This document shows, in pieces, positions 39,018 to 48,384 of a DNA stretch of 64,000 bases; position 1 is the first letter of the stretch, and each line of letters starts with the position of its first letter. The stretch is from Streptococcus mitis (GTDB taxonomy: Bacteria > Bacillota > Bacilli > Lactobacillales > Streptococcaceae): positions 661,001 to 725,000 of the forward strand of contig NZ_CP047883.1 in NCBI RefSeq assembly GCF_013305725.1. The letters run 5' to 3'. Under the pieces are notes generated by a model. It was not told the origin of the DNA, did not search any database, and saw only the letters and a program-made list of their open reading frames with translations. The translations under genes were made by a program, and so were the position numbers.

Positions 39018-39776
39018 ATGACAGAAGCGATTTTACAGGTATCAGACCTGTCCGTTTACTACAATCAAAAAAAGGCCTTGAATAGTGTTTCCCTATCTTT
39101 CCAACCTAAGGAAATTACAGCCTTAATTGGTCCATCTGGATCAGGGAAGTCAACTCTTCTCAAGGCTATCAACCGTATGGGGGATCTCAATCCAGAGGTA
39201 ACCACAACTGGTTCAGTAGTTTACAACGGCCACAACATTTACAGTCCGCGTACAGATACAGTTGAATTGCGGAAGGAAATCGGGATGGTTTTCCAACAAC
39301 CAAACCCCTTCCCTATGTCTATCTACGAAAACGTTGTTTATGGGCTTCGTATCAATGGAGTGAAGGACAAGCAAGTTCTGGATGAAGCAGTAGAAAAAGC
39401 CTTGCAACGAGCTTCCATCTGGGATGAGGTCAAGGATCGCCTACATGATTCAGCTATCGGGCTTTCAGGTGGACAACAGCAACGTGTTTGTGTTGCCCGT
39501 GTCTTGGCAACCAGTCCTAAAATCATTCTCTTGGATGAACCGACTTCAGCCTTGGACCCTATATCTGCTGGGAAGATTGAGGAAACCTTGTATGGTCTAA
39601 AAGATAAATACACCATGCTCTTGGTTACGCGTTCCATGCAACAAGCCTCTCGTATCTCTGACAAGACAGGATTTTTCCTAGATGGAGATTTAATTGAGTT
39701 TAACGATACCAAGAAGATGTTCCTCAACCCACAACACAAGGAAACAGAAGATTATATTTCAGGAAAATTTGGATAA
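39018..39776 (+). CDS. pstB: phosphate ABC transporter ATPase PstB (second copy, H-loop Arg)
   Basis: 252 residues. Walker [14 protein letters not shown]-loop FQQPNPF, signature [14 protein letters not shown] and Walker [13 protein letters not shown] are intact. The switch histidine of the H-loop is arginine here ([12 protein letters not shown], Arg205), while the first copy has His. This suggests a non-equivalent nucleotide site in a PstB heterodimer. It lies 12 bases after the first copy and 11 before phoU. Confidence 0.94.
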   Translation: MTEAILQVSDLSVYYNQKKALNSVSLSFQPKEITALIGPSGSGKSTLLKAINRMGDLNPEVTTTGSVVYNGHNIYSPRTDTVELRKEIGMVFQQPNPFPMSIYENVVYGLRINGVKDKQVLDEAVEKALQRASIWDEVKDRLHDSAIGLSGGQQQRVCVARVLATSPKIILLDEPTSALDPISAGKIEETLYGLKDKYTMLLVTRSMQQASRISDKTGFFLDGDLIEFNDTKKMFLNPQHKETEDYISGKFG

Positions 39777-39787
39777 GGAGATAAATG

Positions 39788-40441
39788 ATGTTACGTTCTC
39801 AATTTGAGGAAGATTTAGAGAAATTGCACAACCAGTTCTATGCTATGGGACAAGAAGTGCTATCTCAAATCAATCGGACAGTGCGTGCCTTTGTTACGCA
39901 TGACCGTGATTTGGCCAAGGAAGTCATCGAAGACGATGCAGAAGTAAACGAATACGAAGTGAAATTGGAAAAGAAATCATTTGAAATGATTGCCCTTCAA
40001 CAACCCGTTTCTCAGGACTTGCGTACAGTTCTAACAGTCTTGAAGGCTGTATCTGACTTGGAACGTATGGGTGACCATGCCGTTTCCATTGCAAGAGCAG
40101 CCATTCGTATGAAGGGGGAGCAACGCATCCCAGCTGTTGAAGAAGAAATCAAGAGAATGGGTCGCGATGTCAAGAACTTCGTTGAAGCAGCCCTTGAACT
40201 TTATCTCAATGGTTCAGTTGACCAGGCCTATGAAGTAGCAGCCATGGATGAAAAAATCAACCATTACTTTGATAGCATTCGTGATTTGGCCACAGAAGAA
40301 ATTAAGAAAAATCCAGATGCTATCGTTACAGGTCGTGATTACTTCCAAGTGATTGCTTTCTTGGAACGCATTGGAGACTATGCCAAGAATATCTGTGAAT
40401 GGGTTGTTTACTTTGAAACAGGTAAGATTGTTGAACTATAA
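39788..40441 (+). CDS. phoU: phosphate transport regulator PhoU
   Basis: 217 residues from the second of two adjacent ATGs (39788), better spaced from AAGGAG; the first would add one residue. It is all-helical with the two-fold PhoU repeat and the metal-site motifs LERMGDHAVSIAR and FLERIGDYAKNICEW (E/D-xxxD type). It restrains Pst activity and signals phosphate sufficiency to the two-component system. Last gene of the pst operon. Confidence 0.95.
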   Translation: MLRSQFEEDLEKLHNQFYAMGQEVLSQINRTVRAFVTHDRDLAKEVIEDDAEVNEYEVKLEKKSFEMIALQQPVSQDLRTVLTVLKAVSDLERMGDHAVSIARAAIRMKGEQRIPAVEEEIKRMGRDVKNFVEAALELYLNGSVDQAYEVAAMDEKINHYFDSIRDLATEEIKKNPDAIVTGRDYFQVIAFLERIGDYAKNICEWVVYFETGKIVEL

Positions 40442-40460
40442 AACAGATTTATTCTGTATA

Positions 40461-40497
40461 AAAAGGAGCTTGAAATCAATAGATAGCTCCTTTTATT
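40461..40497 (+). terminator. terminator of the pst operon
   Basis: AAAAGGAGCT pairs with AGCTCCTTTT, followed by ATT. Confidence 0.75.
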
Positions 40498-40538
40498 GAA
40501 TGAAAAAAATATTTTTAAGATAAAAATTCAAAAAATAC

Positions 40539-40567
40539 TTGACAAGTATCTTGAACGGCGTTATAAT
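40539..40567 (+). promoter_or_regulatory. promoter of the amino-acid binding lipoprotein gene
   Basis: TTGACA (40539-40544), 17 bases, TATAAT (40562-40567): a consensus match, implying strong expression. The start of the gene is set at 40599, downstream of it. Confidence 0.8.
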
Positions 40568-40598
40568 TATACAAAATCAACAGAGAGGTTGTTTATTT

Positions 40599-41414
40599 AT
40601 GAAATCAAAAAAATGGATATTTGTTTTATGTAGTTTTCTTGCAAGTTTCTTCTTAGTAGCTTGTCAGTCGGGTTCTAATGAGTCTCAGTCAGCTGTTGAG
40701 GCCATTAAGCAAAAGGGGAAATTAGTTGTGGCGACTAGTCCTGACTATGCACCTTTTGAATTTCAGTCTTTAGTTGACGGGAAAAATCAGGTAGTCGGTG
40801 CGGATATTGACATGGCCCAAGCTATCGCAGATGAACTTGGGGTGAAGTTGGAAATTTCAAGCATGAGTTTTGACAATGTCTTGACCAGTCTTCAAACTGG
40901 GAAGGCTGACCTAGCGGTTGCAGGAATTAGCGCTACTGATGAGAGAAAAGAAGTCTTTGATTTTTCAATCCCTTACTATGAAAACAAGATTAGTTTCTTG
41001 GTTCGTAAGGCTGATGTAGAAAAATACAAGGATTTAACTAGCCTAGAAAGTGCCAATATTGCGGCCCAAAAAGGGACTGTTCCAGAATCAATGGTCAAGG
41101 AACAATTGCCAAAAGCGCAATTAACTTCCCTAACCAATATGGGTGAAGCTGTTAATGAATTACAGGTTGGAAAAGTAGATGCCGTTCATATGGATGAGCC
41201 TGTTGCTCTTAGCTATGCTGCTAAAAATGCCGACCTAGCTGTCGCAACTGTCAGCTTGAAGATGAAGGACGGCGAAGCCAACGCAGTTGCCCTTAGAAAA
41301 AATAGTGCTGATTTGAAAGAAGTGGTGGACAAGGTCATCCAAAAACTCAAGGATGAAGGAACTTACCAAAGCTATCTTGAAAAAGCGGCAACCCTAACAG
41401 AAGTTGAACAATAA
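40599..41414 (+). CDS. amino-acid ABC transporter substrate-binding lipoprotein (orphan)
   Basis: 271 residues. It has a lipoprotein signal with lipobox LVAC. Binding-domain features are LVVATSPDYAPFEF and VVGADIDMAQAIADELG near the start, then ADLAVAGISATDERKEVFDFS, typical of polar amino-acid binders (family 3). It binds an amino acid outside the membrane, but no permease or ATPase gene lies beside it, so it must use a transporter encoded elsewhere. Very strong promoter. It converges with the MocR-type gene. Confidence 0.9.
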   Translation: MKSKKWIFVLCSFLASFFLVACQSGSNESQSAVEAIKQKGKLVVATSPDYAPFEFQSLVDGKNQVVGADIDMAQAIADELGVKLEISSMSFDNVLTSLQTGKADLAVAGISATDERKEVFDFSIPYYENKISFLVRKADVEKYKDLTSLESANIAAQKGTVPESMVKEQLPKAQLTSLTNMGEAVNELQVGKVDAVHMDEPVALSYAAKNADLAVATVSLKMKDGEANAVALRKNSADLKEVVDKVIQKLKDEGTYQSYLEKAATLTEVEQ

Positions 41415-41455
41415 GAAAAAAGCAGAGTTGGATGTCATTCCAATTCTGCTTTTAA
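41415..41455. terminator. bidirectional terminator overlapping the MocR-type gene's end
   Basis: AGCAGAGTTGGA pairs with TCCAATTCTGCT, with A-tract before and T-tract after. The stop codon of the minus-strand gene lies inside the loop. Confidence 0.8.
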
Positions 41456-42706
41456 ATAGTTTAAAACCTTTTCCAGATTGTCTAAGGACACCTTAGCAAA
41501 TTGATAAGGGCAGGCATCCAAGTATGCCTCTTCAAAGAAGTCTAAGCCCAGTTGGCTGTGTTTGAGACTAGCAATTTTAGGATAATGTCTTAGGTCTAGT
41601 AATAAACCATCGTGTAGGGGAAAGTAAGGAAGGGGACAAGGAGTTTTAGCTAGTCTTTCCTCGATTTGTTTTTGGTAAGCTTCCTGATTGGATAAGCGAG
41701 CCAGACGATTTTTTTCAAATAATTGACTGTCAATATAGAGTGACAGGGCCTTTTGCATAATGAGGTTGCTGTCGTAGTCTAGGATATTTTTGTAGGCCAC
41801 AAAGGCTTCCTTGATAGCATTTGGAAGGATGAGTGCTGTTATCCGCAAGGCTGGAAAGAGGCTGGTTGAGAAGGACTTGATGTAAATGACCCGCTCCTCT
41901 GTATCCAGATAGTGGAAGGTCTGGCCCTTCTTGGAGTCCAAATCCCCCAGATAGTCGTCCTCTACGATATAGACACCGTACTTGGCAGCTAAGTCAAGAA
42001 TAGCCCGTTTGTCCTGCTCTGAATAGGAATGTCCCAGAGGATAGTGAAAACGAGGAATGGTATAGAAAAACTTAATTTGTCCTGTTTTGAAGTGGCCTTC
42101 CAGTTCCTCCAAGTCAATTCCATCAATGCCTCGTTCAATCGTTTGATAGTCCAGACCTTGAGCAATCAAGAGGCGATTCATCCGATGGTAGGTCGGCTGT
42201 TCCACCAAGATTTCCTTGGCTTGGCTAGGAAAGGAAATTTGAGAAAGGATAAACAAGGCTTGCTGGGTTCCAGAAGTCAATACCAACTGGTCTGCCTTGC
42301 AGTAGAGAGCTTGGTCAAAGAGGAGTTTATGAATGGATTGTCTTAAGTCTTCTAATCCTTCTTGGTTGTCATAGTAGTTGAAGAGGTAGTTTTCCCGACC
42401 AATCAAGGTTTCATTGATACAGAGTCGGAAATCGTCATAGGCACTGGCATGTTCGTCAGTGACTTCAATTTCTAGATCCTGGTGTTGCCCTTGTTCTAGG
42501 ACATAGTAACCACTCTGGGGCTTGGCATAGAGGTATTGTTCGTGCCGTAATTCCAGCAGGGCTCGTTGAATGGTGTCCTTGCTACAGTGAAAGTCAAGGC
42601 TCAGTTGACGGATAGAAGGCAGGCGACTTCCCGTTGGAAAACGTCCAGACTCGATACCGTTTTTCAGATAGGAAACAACCTCTTGGTACTTGCTTTGTTT
42701 CTTCAT
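41435..42706 (-). CDS. MocR-type regulator (GntR head, aminotransferase body)
   Basis: 423 residues on the minus strand. Residues about 1-70 are a GntR winged helix (YLKNGIESGRFPTGSRLPSIR and DTIQRALLELRHEQYL). Residues about 90-423 are a class I aminotransferase-like domain with TSGTQQALFILSQI, VEDDYLGDL and the PLP-lysine region YIKSFSTSLFPALRI. Such proteins sense pyridoxal phosphate or an amino-acid derivative. The target is unknown; likely candidates are its own gene or neighbours. On the minus strand TTGCCA and TACAAT lie 17 bases apart (plus-strand 42732-42760), with an AGGGAGG ribosome site. Confidence 0.9.
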   Translation of the reverse strand: MKKQSKYQEVVSYLKNGIESGRFPTGSRLPSIRQLSLDFHCSKDTIQRALLELRHEQYLYAKPQSGYYVLEQGQHQDLEIEVTDEHASAYDDFRLCINETLIGRENYLFNYYDNQEGLEDLRQSIHKLLFDQALYCKADQLVLTSGTQQALFILSQISFPSQAKEILVEQPTYHRMNRLLIAQGLDYQTIERGIDGIDLEELEGHFKTGQIKFFYTIPRFHYPLGHSYSEQDKRAILDLAAKYGVYIVEDDYLGDLDSKKGQTFHYLDTEERVIYIKSFSTSLFPALRITALILPNAIKEAFVAYKNILDYDSNLIMQKALSLYIDSQLFEKNRLARLSNQEAYQKQIEERLAKTPCPLPYFPLHDGLLLDLRHYPKIASLKHSQLGLDFFEEAYLDACPYQFAKVSLDNLEKVLNYLKAELE

Positions 42707-42798
42707 TCCAGACCTCCCTTGATTTTGTTACATTGTACCTTTTTTTTTCCTTCTTGGCAATGTCCAGAGTGTTTCTATCGTTCACATCTAGGGGCAAA

Positions 42799-42809
42799 TG
42801 TGGTATACT
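42799..42809 (+). promoter_or_regulatory. extended -10 promoter upstream of the BOX element
   Basis: TGTGG then TATACT (42804-42809). Transcripts would run through the BOX element as a leader of about 185 bases before acetolactate decarboxylase. Confidence 0.5.
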
Positions 42810-42831
42810 TAGGAGTAACATTTATAGAATA

Positions 42832-42983
42832 ATACTCTTCGAAAATCTCTTCAAACCACGTCAGCTTCGCCTTGCCGTAGATATATGTAACTGACTTCGT
42901 CAGTCTTATCTACAACCTCAAAGCAGTGCTTTGAGCAGCCTGCGGCTCGCTTCCTAGTTTGCTCTTTGATTTTCATTGAGTAT
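42832..42983 (+). repeat. BOX element (boxA-boxC)
   Basis: It starts ATACTCTTCGAAAATCTCTT and ends GATTTTCATTGAGTAT. It is about 152 bases, same architecture and orientation as the copy at 26.2 kb and without boxB. It stops 17 bases before the start codon of the next gene, so it is part of its leader. Confidence 0.9.
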
Positions 42984-43000
42984 AACAGACAAGAAAGAGA

Positions 43001-43732
43001 ATGGATAAGAACGTGCAGGAACCAGTGAAATTATTTCAATACAATACCCTTGGAGCCTTGATGGCAGGCCTTTATGGTGGTACCATGACAGTAGGAGAAT
43101 TGCTAGAGCATGGTGACCTTGGTTTGGGAACCTTGGATTCCATTGATGGGGAATTGATTGTCTTAGATGGCAAGGCTTATCAGGCCAAAGGATCAGGAGA
43201 GCAACCGGAAATTGTAGAAGTGTCACCAGATGCCCTTATTCCTTACGCAGCAGTGGTACCGCATCAGGCAGAGGTCATTTTCCGCCAGCGCTTTGAGATG
43301 ACAGACAAGGAATTGGAAGAACGAATTGAGTCTTATTATGATGGGGAAAATCTTTTCCGCTCAATCAAGATTCGTGGGGAGTTTTCGCATATGCATGTGC
43401 GCATGATTCCCAAGTCGACACCAGATACCAAGTTTGCTGATGTCGCAACCCATCAACCTGAGTATAGTCGTGACAATGTGGCGGGAACTATCGTTGGTTT
43501 CTGGACGCCAGAGATTTTCCATGGAGTCAGTGTGGCAGGCTACCATCTGCACTTCATTTCAGATGATTTGACCTTCGGTGGTCATGTCATGGACTTTGTC
43601 ATCAAGGAAGGGATTATTGAGGTGGGAGCTGTTGACCAATTGGATCAACGTTTCCCAGTCCAAGACCGTCAATACTTGTTTGCTAAGTTCAATGTTGACG
43701 AGATGAAAAAAGATATTGAAAAGGCGGAATAG
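43001..43732 (+). CDS. budA: alpha-acetolactate decarboxylase
   Basis: 243 residues. It converts acetolactate to acetoin, a pH-neutral overflow product that also diverts acetolactate from branched-chain amino acids. Seen: FQYNTLGALMAGLYGG near the start, HGDLGLGTLDSIDGELIVLDG, and the zinc ligands around GVSVAGYHLHFISDDLTFGGH. Length fits the family. The BOX element lies directly upstream. The next gene follows by 9 bases. Confidence 0.95.
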   Translation: MDKNVQEPVKLFQYNTLGALMAGLYGGTMTVGELLEHGDLGLGTLDSIDGELIVLDGKAYQAKGSGEQPEIVEVSPDALIPYAAVVPHQAEVIFRQRFEMTDKELEERIESYYDGENLFRSIKIRGEFSHMHVRMIPKSTPDTKFADVATHQPEYSRDNVAGTIVGFWTPEIFHGVSVAGYHLHFISDDLTFGGHVMDFVIKEGIIEVGAVDQLDQRFPVQDRQYLFAKFNVDEMKKDIEKAE

Positions 43733-43741
43733 GAGAAGAAA

Positions 43742-44494
43742 ATGACCATTCATATTATCATTACCATGGTGCTGTTGCTGGCTTTCTTGCTAGGAAGTAT
43801 TTGGTATGCCAAAAAGAAATACCAGATTAATCTAGCTGTCTTGGGCTTGGGGGCTGTTGCTTTCTTTGTCTCTTCACAGATTTTAGAAAAACTGGTGCAT
43901 ATCTTGGTTTTACATCCTCAAAAAGACGGTAGTATTGCCCTCATGCAAGACCATCCGCTTGTCTATATCATCTATGGCCTAGCTATGGCAGCATTTTTTG
44001 AGGAAACTGCTCGTCTTATTTTCTTCAAATGGTTGGAGAAAAAGAGAAGTTTGGAAAAGGCAGATGCCTTGGCTTATGGCTTAGGGCATGGTGGCTTGGA
44101 GTTGATTTTCCTAGGTCTTACTAGTTTGATTAATCTCTACATCGTTCTCTCAGCAGTTCAAACTCAGAATCCACAGGTCATGCAATTGCTGTCTGAAAAT
44201 ATGTTGAAAACTATTCAGTCGCTATCAGCCTGGCAGATTTATTTGCTTGGTTTTGAGAGAATCTTGGCGCTAGGTTTCCAATTACTCTTGACTGTTTGGG
44301 TTTACCAAGCTGTTCGCCAGAAGAAATGGATTTATCTCCTAGCAGCCTATGGACTACATGCCTTCTTTGACCTAGCTCCATCTCTAGCCCAAGTTGGCTG
44401 GCTGACAAATCCAGTCTTGGTTGAAGTTGTCCTAGCACTAGAGCTCGTTCTGCTTGCCTATGGAACAAAGGCTATCTTTTGCAAAAAATCATAA
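43742..44494 (+). CDS. YhfC-family membrane protein (putative intramembrane metalloprotease)
   Basis: 250 residues with about seven membrane helices. The family motifs AAFFEETARLIFF and YGLGHGGLELIFLG place conserved Glu and His residues inside helices, as in YhfC/CPBP-like putative intramembrane proteases. The substrate is unknown. It is co-transcribed with acetolactate decarboxylase and ended by a hairpin. Confidence 0.8.
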   Translation: MTIHIIITMVLLLAFLLGSIWYAKKKYQINLAVLGLGAVAFFVSSQILEKLVHILVLHPQKDGSIALMQDHPLVYIIYGLAMAAFFEETARLIFFKWLEKKRSLEKADALAYGLGHGGLELIFLGLTSLINLYIVLSAVQTQNPQVMQLLSENMLKTIQSLSAWQIYLLGFERILALGFQLLLTVWVYQAVRQKKWIYLLAAYGLHAFFDLAPSLAQVGWLTNPVLVEVVLALELVLLAYGTKAIFCKKS

Positions 44495-44523
44495 AAAGAG
44501 GGGAAACCTCTTTTTTGTTTAAA
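44494..44523 (+). terminator. terminator after the YhfC-family gene
   Basis: AAAAAGAGG pairs with CCTCTTTTTT around GGAAA, leading into a T-tract. Confidence 0.85.
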
Positions 44524-44566
44524 ATAAGCCCAAGATTTTTTTAGGGTCGTCAAATGGTCTTAAAAA

Positions 44567-44575
44567 TGGTATAAT
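44567..44575 (+). promoter_or_regulatory. murB extended -10 promoter
   Basis: TGG followed by TATAAT (44570-44575), 29 bases before murB. Confidence 0.6.
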
Positions 44576-44604
44576 GGAATGAATTTTGTAAAAGGAAGAG
44601 TGTC

Positions 44605-45510
44605 ATGTCAGTAAAAGAAAAAATGATTGAAATCTTAGAAGGGATTGATATCCGTTTCAAGGAACCCTTGCATGCTTATAGTTATACAAAAGTAGGTGGA
44701 GAGGCCGATTATTTGGTCTTTCCACGAAATCGTTTTGAGTTGGCTCGCGTTGTCAAATTTGCCAATCAAGAAAGTATTCCTTGGATGGTTCTTGGAAATG
44801 CCAGCAACATCATCGTTCGTGATGGTGGAATTCGTGGATTTGTCATCTTGTGTGACAAGCTCAATAATGTTTCCGTTGATGGCTATACCATTGAAGCTGA
44901 AGCTGGTGCTAACTTGATTGAAACAACTCGCATTGCGCTTCGTCATAGTTTGACTGGTTTTGAGTTTGCTTGTGGCATTCCAGGAAGCGTTGGCGGTGCT
45001 GTCTTTATGAATGCCGGTGCCTATGGTGGCGAGATTGCCCACATCTTGCAGTCTTGTAAGGTCTTGACCAAGGATGGAGAAATCGAGACCCTGTCTGTCA
45101 AGGACTTGGCTTTTGGTTACCGTCACTCAGCCATTCAAGAGTCTGGTGCAGTTGTCTTGTCAGCTAAATTTGCCCTTGCTCCAGGAAGCCATCAGGTTAT
45201 CAAGCAAGAAATGGATCGCTTGACGCATCTACGTGAACTCAAGCAACCTTTAGAATACCCATCTTGTGGTTCGGTCTTTAAGCGTCCAGTAGGGCATTTT
45301 GCAGGTCAGTTAATTTCTGAAGCTGGCTTGAAAGGCTATCGTATTGGTGGAGTAGAAGTCTCAGAAAAGCACGCAGGTTTTATGATCAATGTTGCAGATG
45401 GAACGGCCCAAGACTACGAAGACTTGATTGAGTCTGTGATTGAAAAAGTCAAGGAACACTCTGGCGTTACTCTTGAGAGAGAAGTTCGTATCTTGGGTGA
45501 AAGCAAGTAG
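44605..45510 (+). CDS. murB: UDP-N-acetylenolpyruvoylglucosamine reductase
   Basis: 301 residues. This FAD enzyme makes UDP-MurNAc for peptidoglycan. Seen: [14 protein letters not shown], the FAD loop [37 protein letters not shown], the active-site [11 protein letters not shown] and C-terminal [10 protein letters not shown]. It is a type IIb MurB by length. It probably heads the murB-potABCD transcript, from which it is separated by a 159-base structured spacer. Confidence 0.96.
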   Translation: MSVKEKMIEILEGIDIRFKEPLHAYSYTKVGGEADYLVFPRNRFELARVVKFANQESIPWMVLGNASNIIVRDGGIRGFVILCDKLNNVSVDGYTIEAEAGANLIETTRIALRHSLTGFEFACGIPGSVGGAVFMNAGAYGGEIAHILQSCKVLTKDGEIETLSVKDLAFGYRHSAIQESGAVVLSAKFALAPGSHQVIKQEMDRLTHLRELKQPLEYPSCGSVFKRPVGHFAGQLISEAGLKGYRIGGVEVSEKHAGFMINVADGTAQDYEDLIESVIEKVKEHSGVTLEREVRILGESK

Positions 45511-45524
45511 GAAGCTGTATTTGA

Positions 45525-45662
45525 AAAGCTGCTGCTATGTCATGGAAAGGGGGTGAAAGCCTATCGTTAGTGCAGAAGAATGTAGGCAGTTCAATCTCCT
45601 ACACGAGGTAGTAGTGGCCTGACAGAGCCCTGATCTGTTAATCTATGAAAAAGAAGGAATAA
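45525..45662 (+). ncRNA. structured leader candidate before potA
   Basis: Between murB and potA, 45528-45537 can pair over ten positions (three G-U) with 45609-45618. That helix encloses a six-pair hairpin, TGTAGG at 45581-45586 with CCTACA at 45598-45603. A further small stem, ACAGA/TCTGT, follows before the ribosome site. I see no terminator-like T-tract, so control, if any, would be on translation. I recognise no known riboswitch; the pairing was done by eye. Confidence 0.4.
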
Positions 45663-45689
45663 ATGACAATTGAAAAAACCAATTATTGA
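45663..45689 (+). other. eight-codon mini-ORF overlapping the potA start
   Basis: ATG at 45663 has the better spacing from GAAGGA (45653-45658) and reads MTIEKTNY then TGA. It is out of frame with potA, whose TTG start (45670) lies inside it. Whether it is translated is not known. Confidence 0.4.
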
Positions 45690-46827
45690 ATTCAAAAACG
45701 TCTCTAAAGTTTTTGAAGACAGCAACATCAAGGTTCTCAAAGACATCAACTTTGAGTTGGAAGAGGGGAAATTCTATACCCTTCTAGGCGCATCTGGTTC
45801 AGGAAAATCAACCATCCTAAACATTATTGCAGGTTTACTGGATGCGACGACAGGAGATATTTTGCTGGATGGTGTCCGTATCAATGACATCCCAACCAAC
45901 AAGCGAGACGTCCATACGGTCTTCCAATCCTATGCCTTGTTTCCACATATGAATGTGTTTGAAAATGTTGCTTTTCCACTTCGCTTGCGTAAGATCGACA
46001 AGAAAGAAATTGAGCAACGCGTAGCGGAAGTTCTCAAGATGGTTCAGTTGGAAGGTTACGAAAAACGTTCCATTCGTAAACTCTCTGGAGGACAACGTCA
46101 GCGTGTGGCTATTGCCCGTGCCATTATCAACCAACCCCGTGTGGTTTTGTTGGACGAGCCTTTGTCAGCGTTGGACTTAAAATTACGAACAGATATGCAG
46201 TACGAACTGCGTGAACTGCAACAACGATTGGGCATTACCTTTGTCTTTGTCACTCACGATCAGGAAGAAGCCCTGGCTATGAGTGACTGGATTTTCGTTA
46301 TGAATGATGGCGAGATTGTCCAGTCTGGAACACCTGTGGATATCTACGATGAGCCGATCAATCACTTTGTTGCCACCTTTATCGGTGAGTCAAATATCTT
46401 GCCAGGAACCATGATTGAGGACTACTTGGTTGAGTTTAACGGCAAACGCTTTGAAGCGGTCGATGGTGGGATGAAGCCAAATGAACCTGTTGAAGTCGTG
46501 GTTCGTCCAGAGGACTTGCGCATTACCCTTCCTGAAGAAGGCAAGCTCCAAGTTAAGGTGGATACCCAGCTCTTCCGTGGAGTTCACTATGAAATTATCG
46601 CCTATGACGAACTTGGAAATGAATGGATGATCCACTCGACTCGCAAGGCCATCGTGGGTGAGGAAATCGGTCTGGACTTTGAGCCAGAAGATATCCATAT
46701 CATGCGTCTCAACGAAACCGAAGAAGAGTTCGATGCTCGTATCGAAGAATACGTGGAAATCGAAGAGCAAGAAGCAGGTCTGATCAATGCAATCGAGGAG
46801 GAAAGAGATGAAGAAAACAAGCTCTAA
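45670..46827 (+). CDS. potA: spermidine/putrescine ABC transporter ATPase PotA
   Basis: 385 residues from a TTG start, the only start preceding [14 protein letters not shown] in frame. Walker [11 protein letters not shown]-loop [11 protein letters not shown], signature [14 protein letters not shown], Walker [13 protein letters not shown] and switch His in FVTHDQEEA. After about residue 240 comes the TOBE-type regulatory domain; the acidic tail ([21 protein letters not shown]) is unusual. It drives polyamine import with PotBCD. Its start is overlapped by an out-of-frame mini-ORF. Confidence 0.95.
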   Translation: MKKPIIEFKNVSKVFEDSNIKVLKDINFELEEGKFYTLLGASGSGKSTILNIIAGLLDATTGDILLDGVRINDIPTNKRDVHTVFQSYALFPHMNVFENVAFPLRLRKIDKKEIEQRVAEVLKMVQLEGYEKRSIRKLSGGQRQRVAIARAIINQPRVVLLDEPLSALDLKLRTDMQYELRELQQRLGITFVFVTHDQEEALAMSDWIFVMNDGEIVQSGTPVDIYDEPINHFVATFIGESNILPGTMIEDYLVEFNGKRFEAVDGGMKPNEPVEVVVRPEDLRITLPEEGKLQVKVDTQLFRGVHYEIIAYDELGNEWMIHSTRKAIVGEEIGLDFEPEDIHIMRLNETEEEFDARIEEYVEIEEQEAGLINAIEEERDEENKL

Positions 46828-47614
46828 ACTCTTTGTAGTGCCCTACATGCTCTGGATTGCCCTCTTTGTCCTAGCACCCTTGGTCTTGATTTTCGGACAA
46901 TCTTTTTTCAACATTGAAGGCCAGTTTAGCTTAGAAAACTATAAATCTTACTTTGCATCACAAAACTTGACCTACCTCAAAATGAGCTTTAACTCTGTGC
47001 TTTATGCAGGAATTGTGACCTTTGTAACCCTGCTTATCAGCTATCCGACAGCCCTCTTTTTGACCCGTCTCAAGCACCGTCAACTCTGGCTTATGCTGAT
47101 TATCCTGCCAACTTGGATCAATTTGCTCCTCAAGGCATATGCCTTTATTGGGATTTTTGGTCAAAATGGCTCTATTAATCAATTCTTGGAATTTATCGGA
47201 ATCGGTTCACAGCAGTTGCTCTTTACCGATTTCTCCTTTATCTTTGTCGCAAGCTACATCGAGCTTCCCTTTATGATTTTGCCGATTTTCAATGTCTTGG
47301 ACGATATGGATAACAATCTCATCAATGCCAGCTATGACCTCGGTGCGACCAAGTGGGAGACCTTCCGTCATGTCATCTTCCCTCTATCGATGAACGGAGT
47401 GAGAAGTGGGGTCCAATCGGTCTTTATCCCAAGTTTGAGTCTCTTCATGCTGACCCGTTTGATTGGTGGGAATCGCGTTATCACCTTGGGGACAGCCATT
47501 GAGCAGAACTTCCTGACCAATGACAACTACGGTATGGGTTCTACCATCGGTGTGATTCTCATCCTGACCATGTTCATCACCATGTGGGTGACCAAGGAAA
47601 GGAGAGAACGATGA
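46808..47614 (+). CDS. potB: spermidine/putrescine permease PotB
   Basis: 268 residues from the ATG at 46808 after GAGGAAAGAG, overlapping potA by 20 bases. Six membrane helices; permease loop [20 protein letters not shown]. It forms the polyamine channel with PotC. The longer frame start (46787) lacks a ribosome site. Confidence 0.95.
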   Translation: MKKTSSKLFVVPYMLWIALFVLAPLVLIFGQSFFNIEGQFSLENYKSYFASQNLTYLKMSFNSVLYAGIVTFVTLLISYPTALFLTRLKHRQLWLMLIILPTWINLLLKAYAFIGIFGQNGSINQFLEFIGIGSQQLLFTDFSFIFVASYIELPFMILPIFNVLDDMDNNLINASYDLGATKWETFRHVIFPLSMNGVRSGVQSVFIPSLSLFMLTRLIGGNRVITLGTAIEQNFLTNDNYGMGSTIGVILILTMFITMWVTKERRER

Positions 47615-48384
47615 AAAGATTTGCCAACCTTTATCTGGGACTGGTTTTTCTTGTCCTCTACCTGCCGATTTTTTACTTGATTGGCTATGCTTTTAATGCA
47701 GGTAACGACATGAATAGTTTTACAGGCTTTAGCCTGAGCCATTTTAAAACCATGTTTGGCGATGGTCGTCTCATGTTGATTGTGACTCAGACCTTTTTCT
47801 TGGCCTTCCTGTCAGCCTTGATTGCGACCATTATCGGGACTTTTGGTGCCATTTATATTTACCAATCTCGTAAGAAATACCAAGAAGCCTTTCTTTCACT
47901 CAATAATATCCTTATGGTTGCGCCTGACGTTATGATTGGTGCCAGCTTCTTGATTCTCTTTACCCAACTCAAGTTTTCACTTGGCTTTTTGACCGTTCTA
48001 TCTAGTCACGTGGCCTTCTCGATTCCTATCGTGGTCTTGATGGTCTTGCCTCGACTCAAGGAAATGAACGGTGACATGATTCATGCGGCCTATGACCTTG
48101 GTGCCAGTCAATTTCAGATGTTCAAGGAAATCATGCTTCCTTACCTGACACCGTCTATCATTGCAGGTTACTTCATGGCCTTCACCTATTCGCTAGATGA
48201 CTTTGCCGTGACCTTCTTCGTAACGGGAAATGGCTTTTCAACCCTGTCAGTCGAGATTTATTCTCGTGCTCGTAAGGGGATTTCGCTAGAAATCAATGCC
48301 CTGTCTGCCCTTGTATTTCTCTTTAGTATTATCCTAGTTGTTGGATATTACTTTATCTCACGTGAGAAGGAGGAGCAAGCATGA
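47611..48384 (+). CDS. potC: spermidine/putrescine permease PotC
   Basis: 257 residues from the ATG at 47611 (ATGA overlap with potB, ribosome site AAAGGAGAG). Six membrane helices; loop HAAYDLGASQFQMFKEIMLP; SLDDFAVTFFVTG is the typical PotC segment. It is coupled to potD by a 4-base overlap. Confidence 0.95.
   Translation: MKRFANLYLGLVFLVLYLPIFYLIGYAFNAGNDMNSFTGFSLSHFKTMFGDGRLMLIVTQTFFLAFLSALIATIIGTFGAIYIYQSRKKYQEAFLSLNNILMVAPDVMIGASFLILFTQLKFSLGFLTVLSSHVAFSIPIVVLMVLPRLKEMNGDMIHAAYDLGASQFQMFKEIMLPYLTPSIIAGYFMAFTYSLDDFAVTFFVTGNGFSTLSVEIYSRARKGISLEINALSALVFLFSIILVVGYYFISREKEEQA

Noticed and set aside
44635..45126. 163-codon minus-strand frame opposite murB
   Set aside because: No ribosome site or family pattern; murB has full motifs in the other direction.
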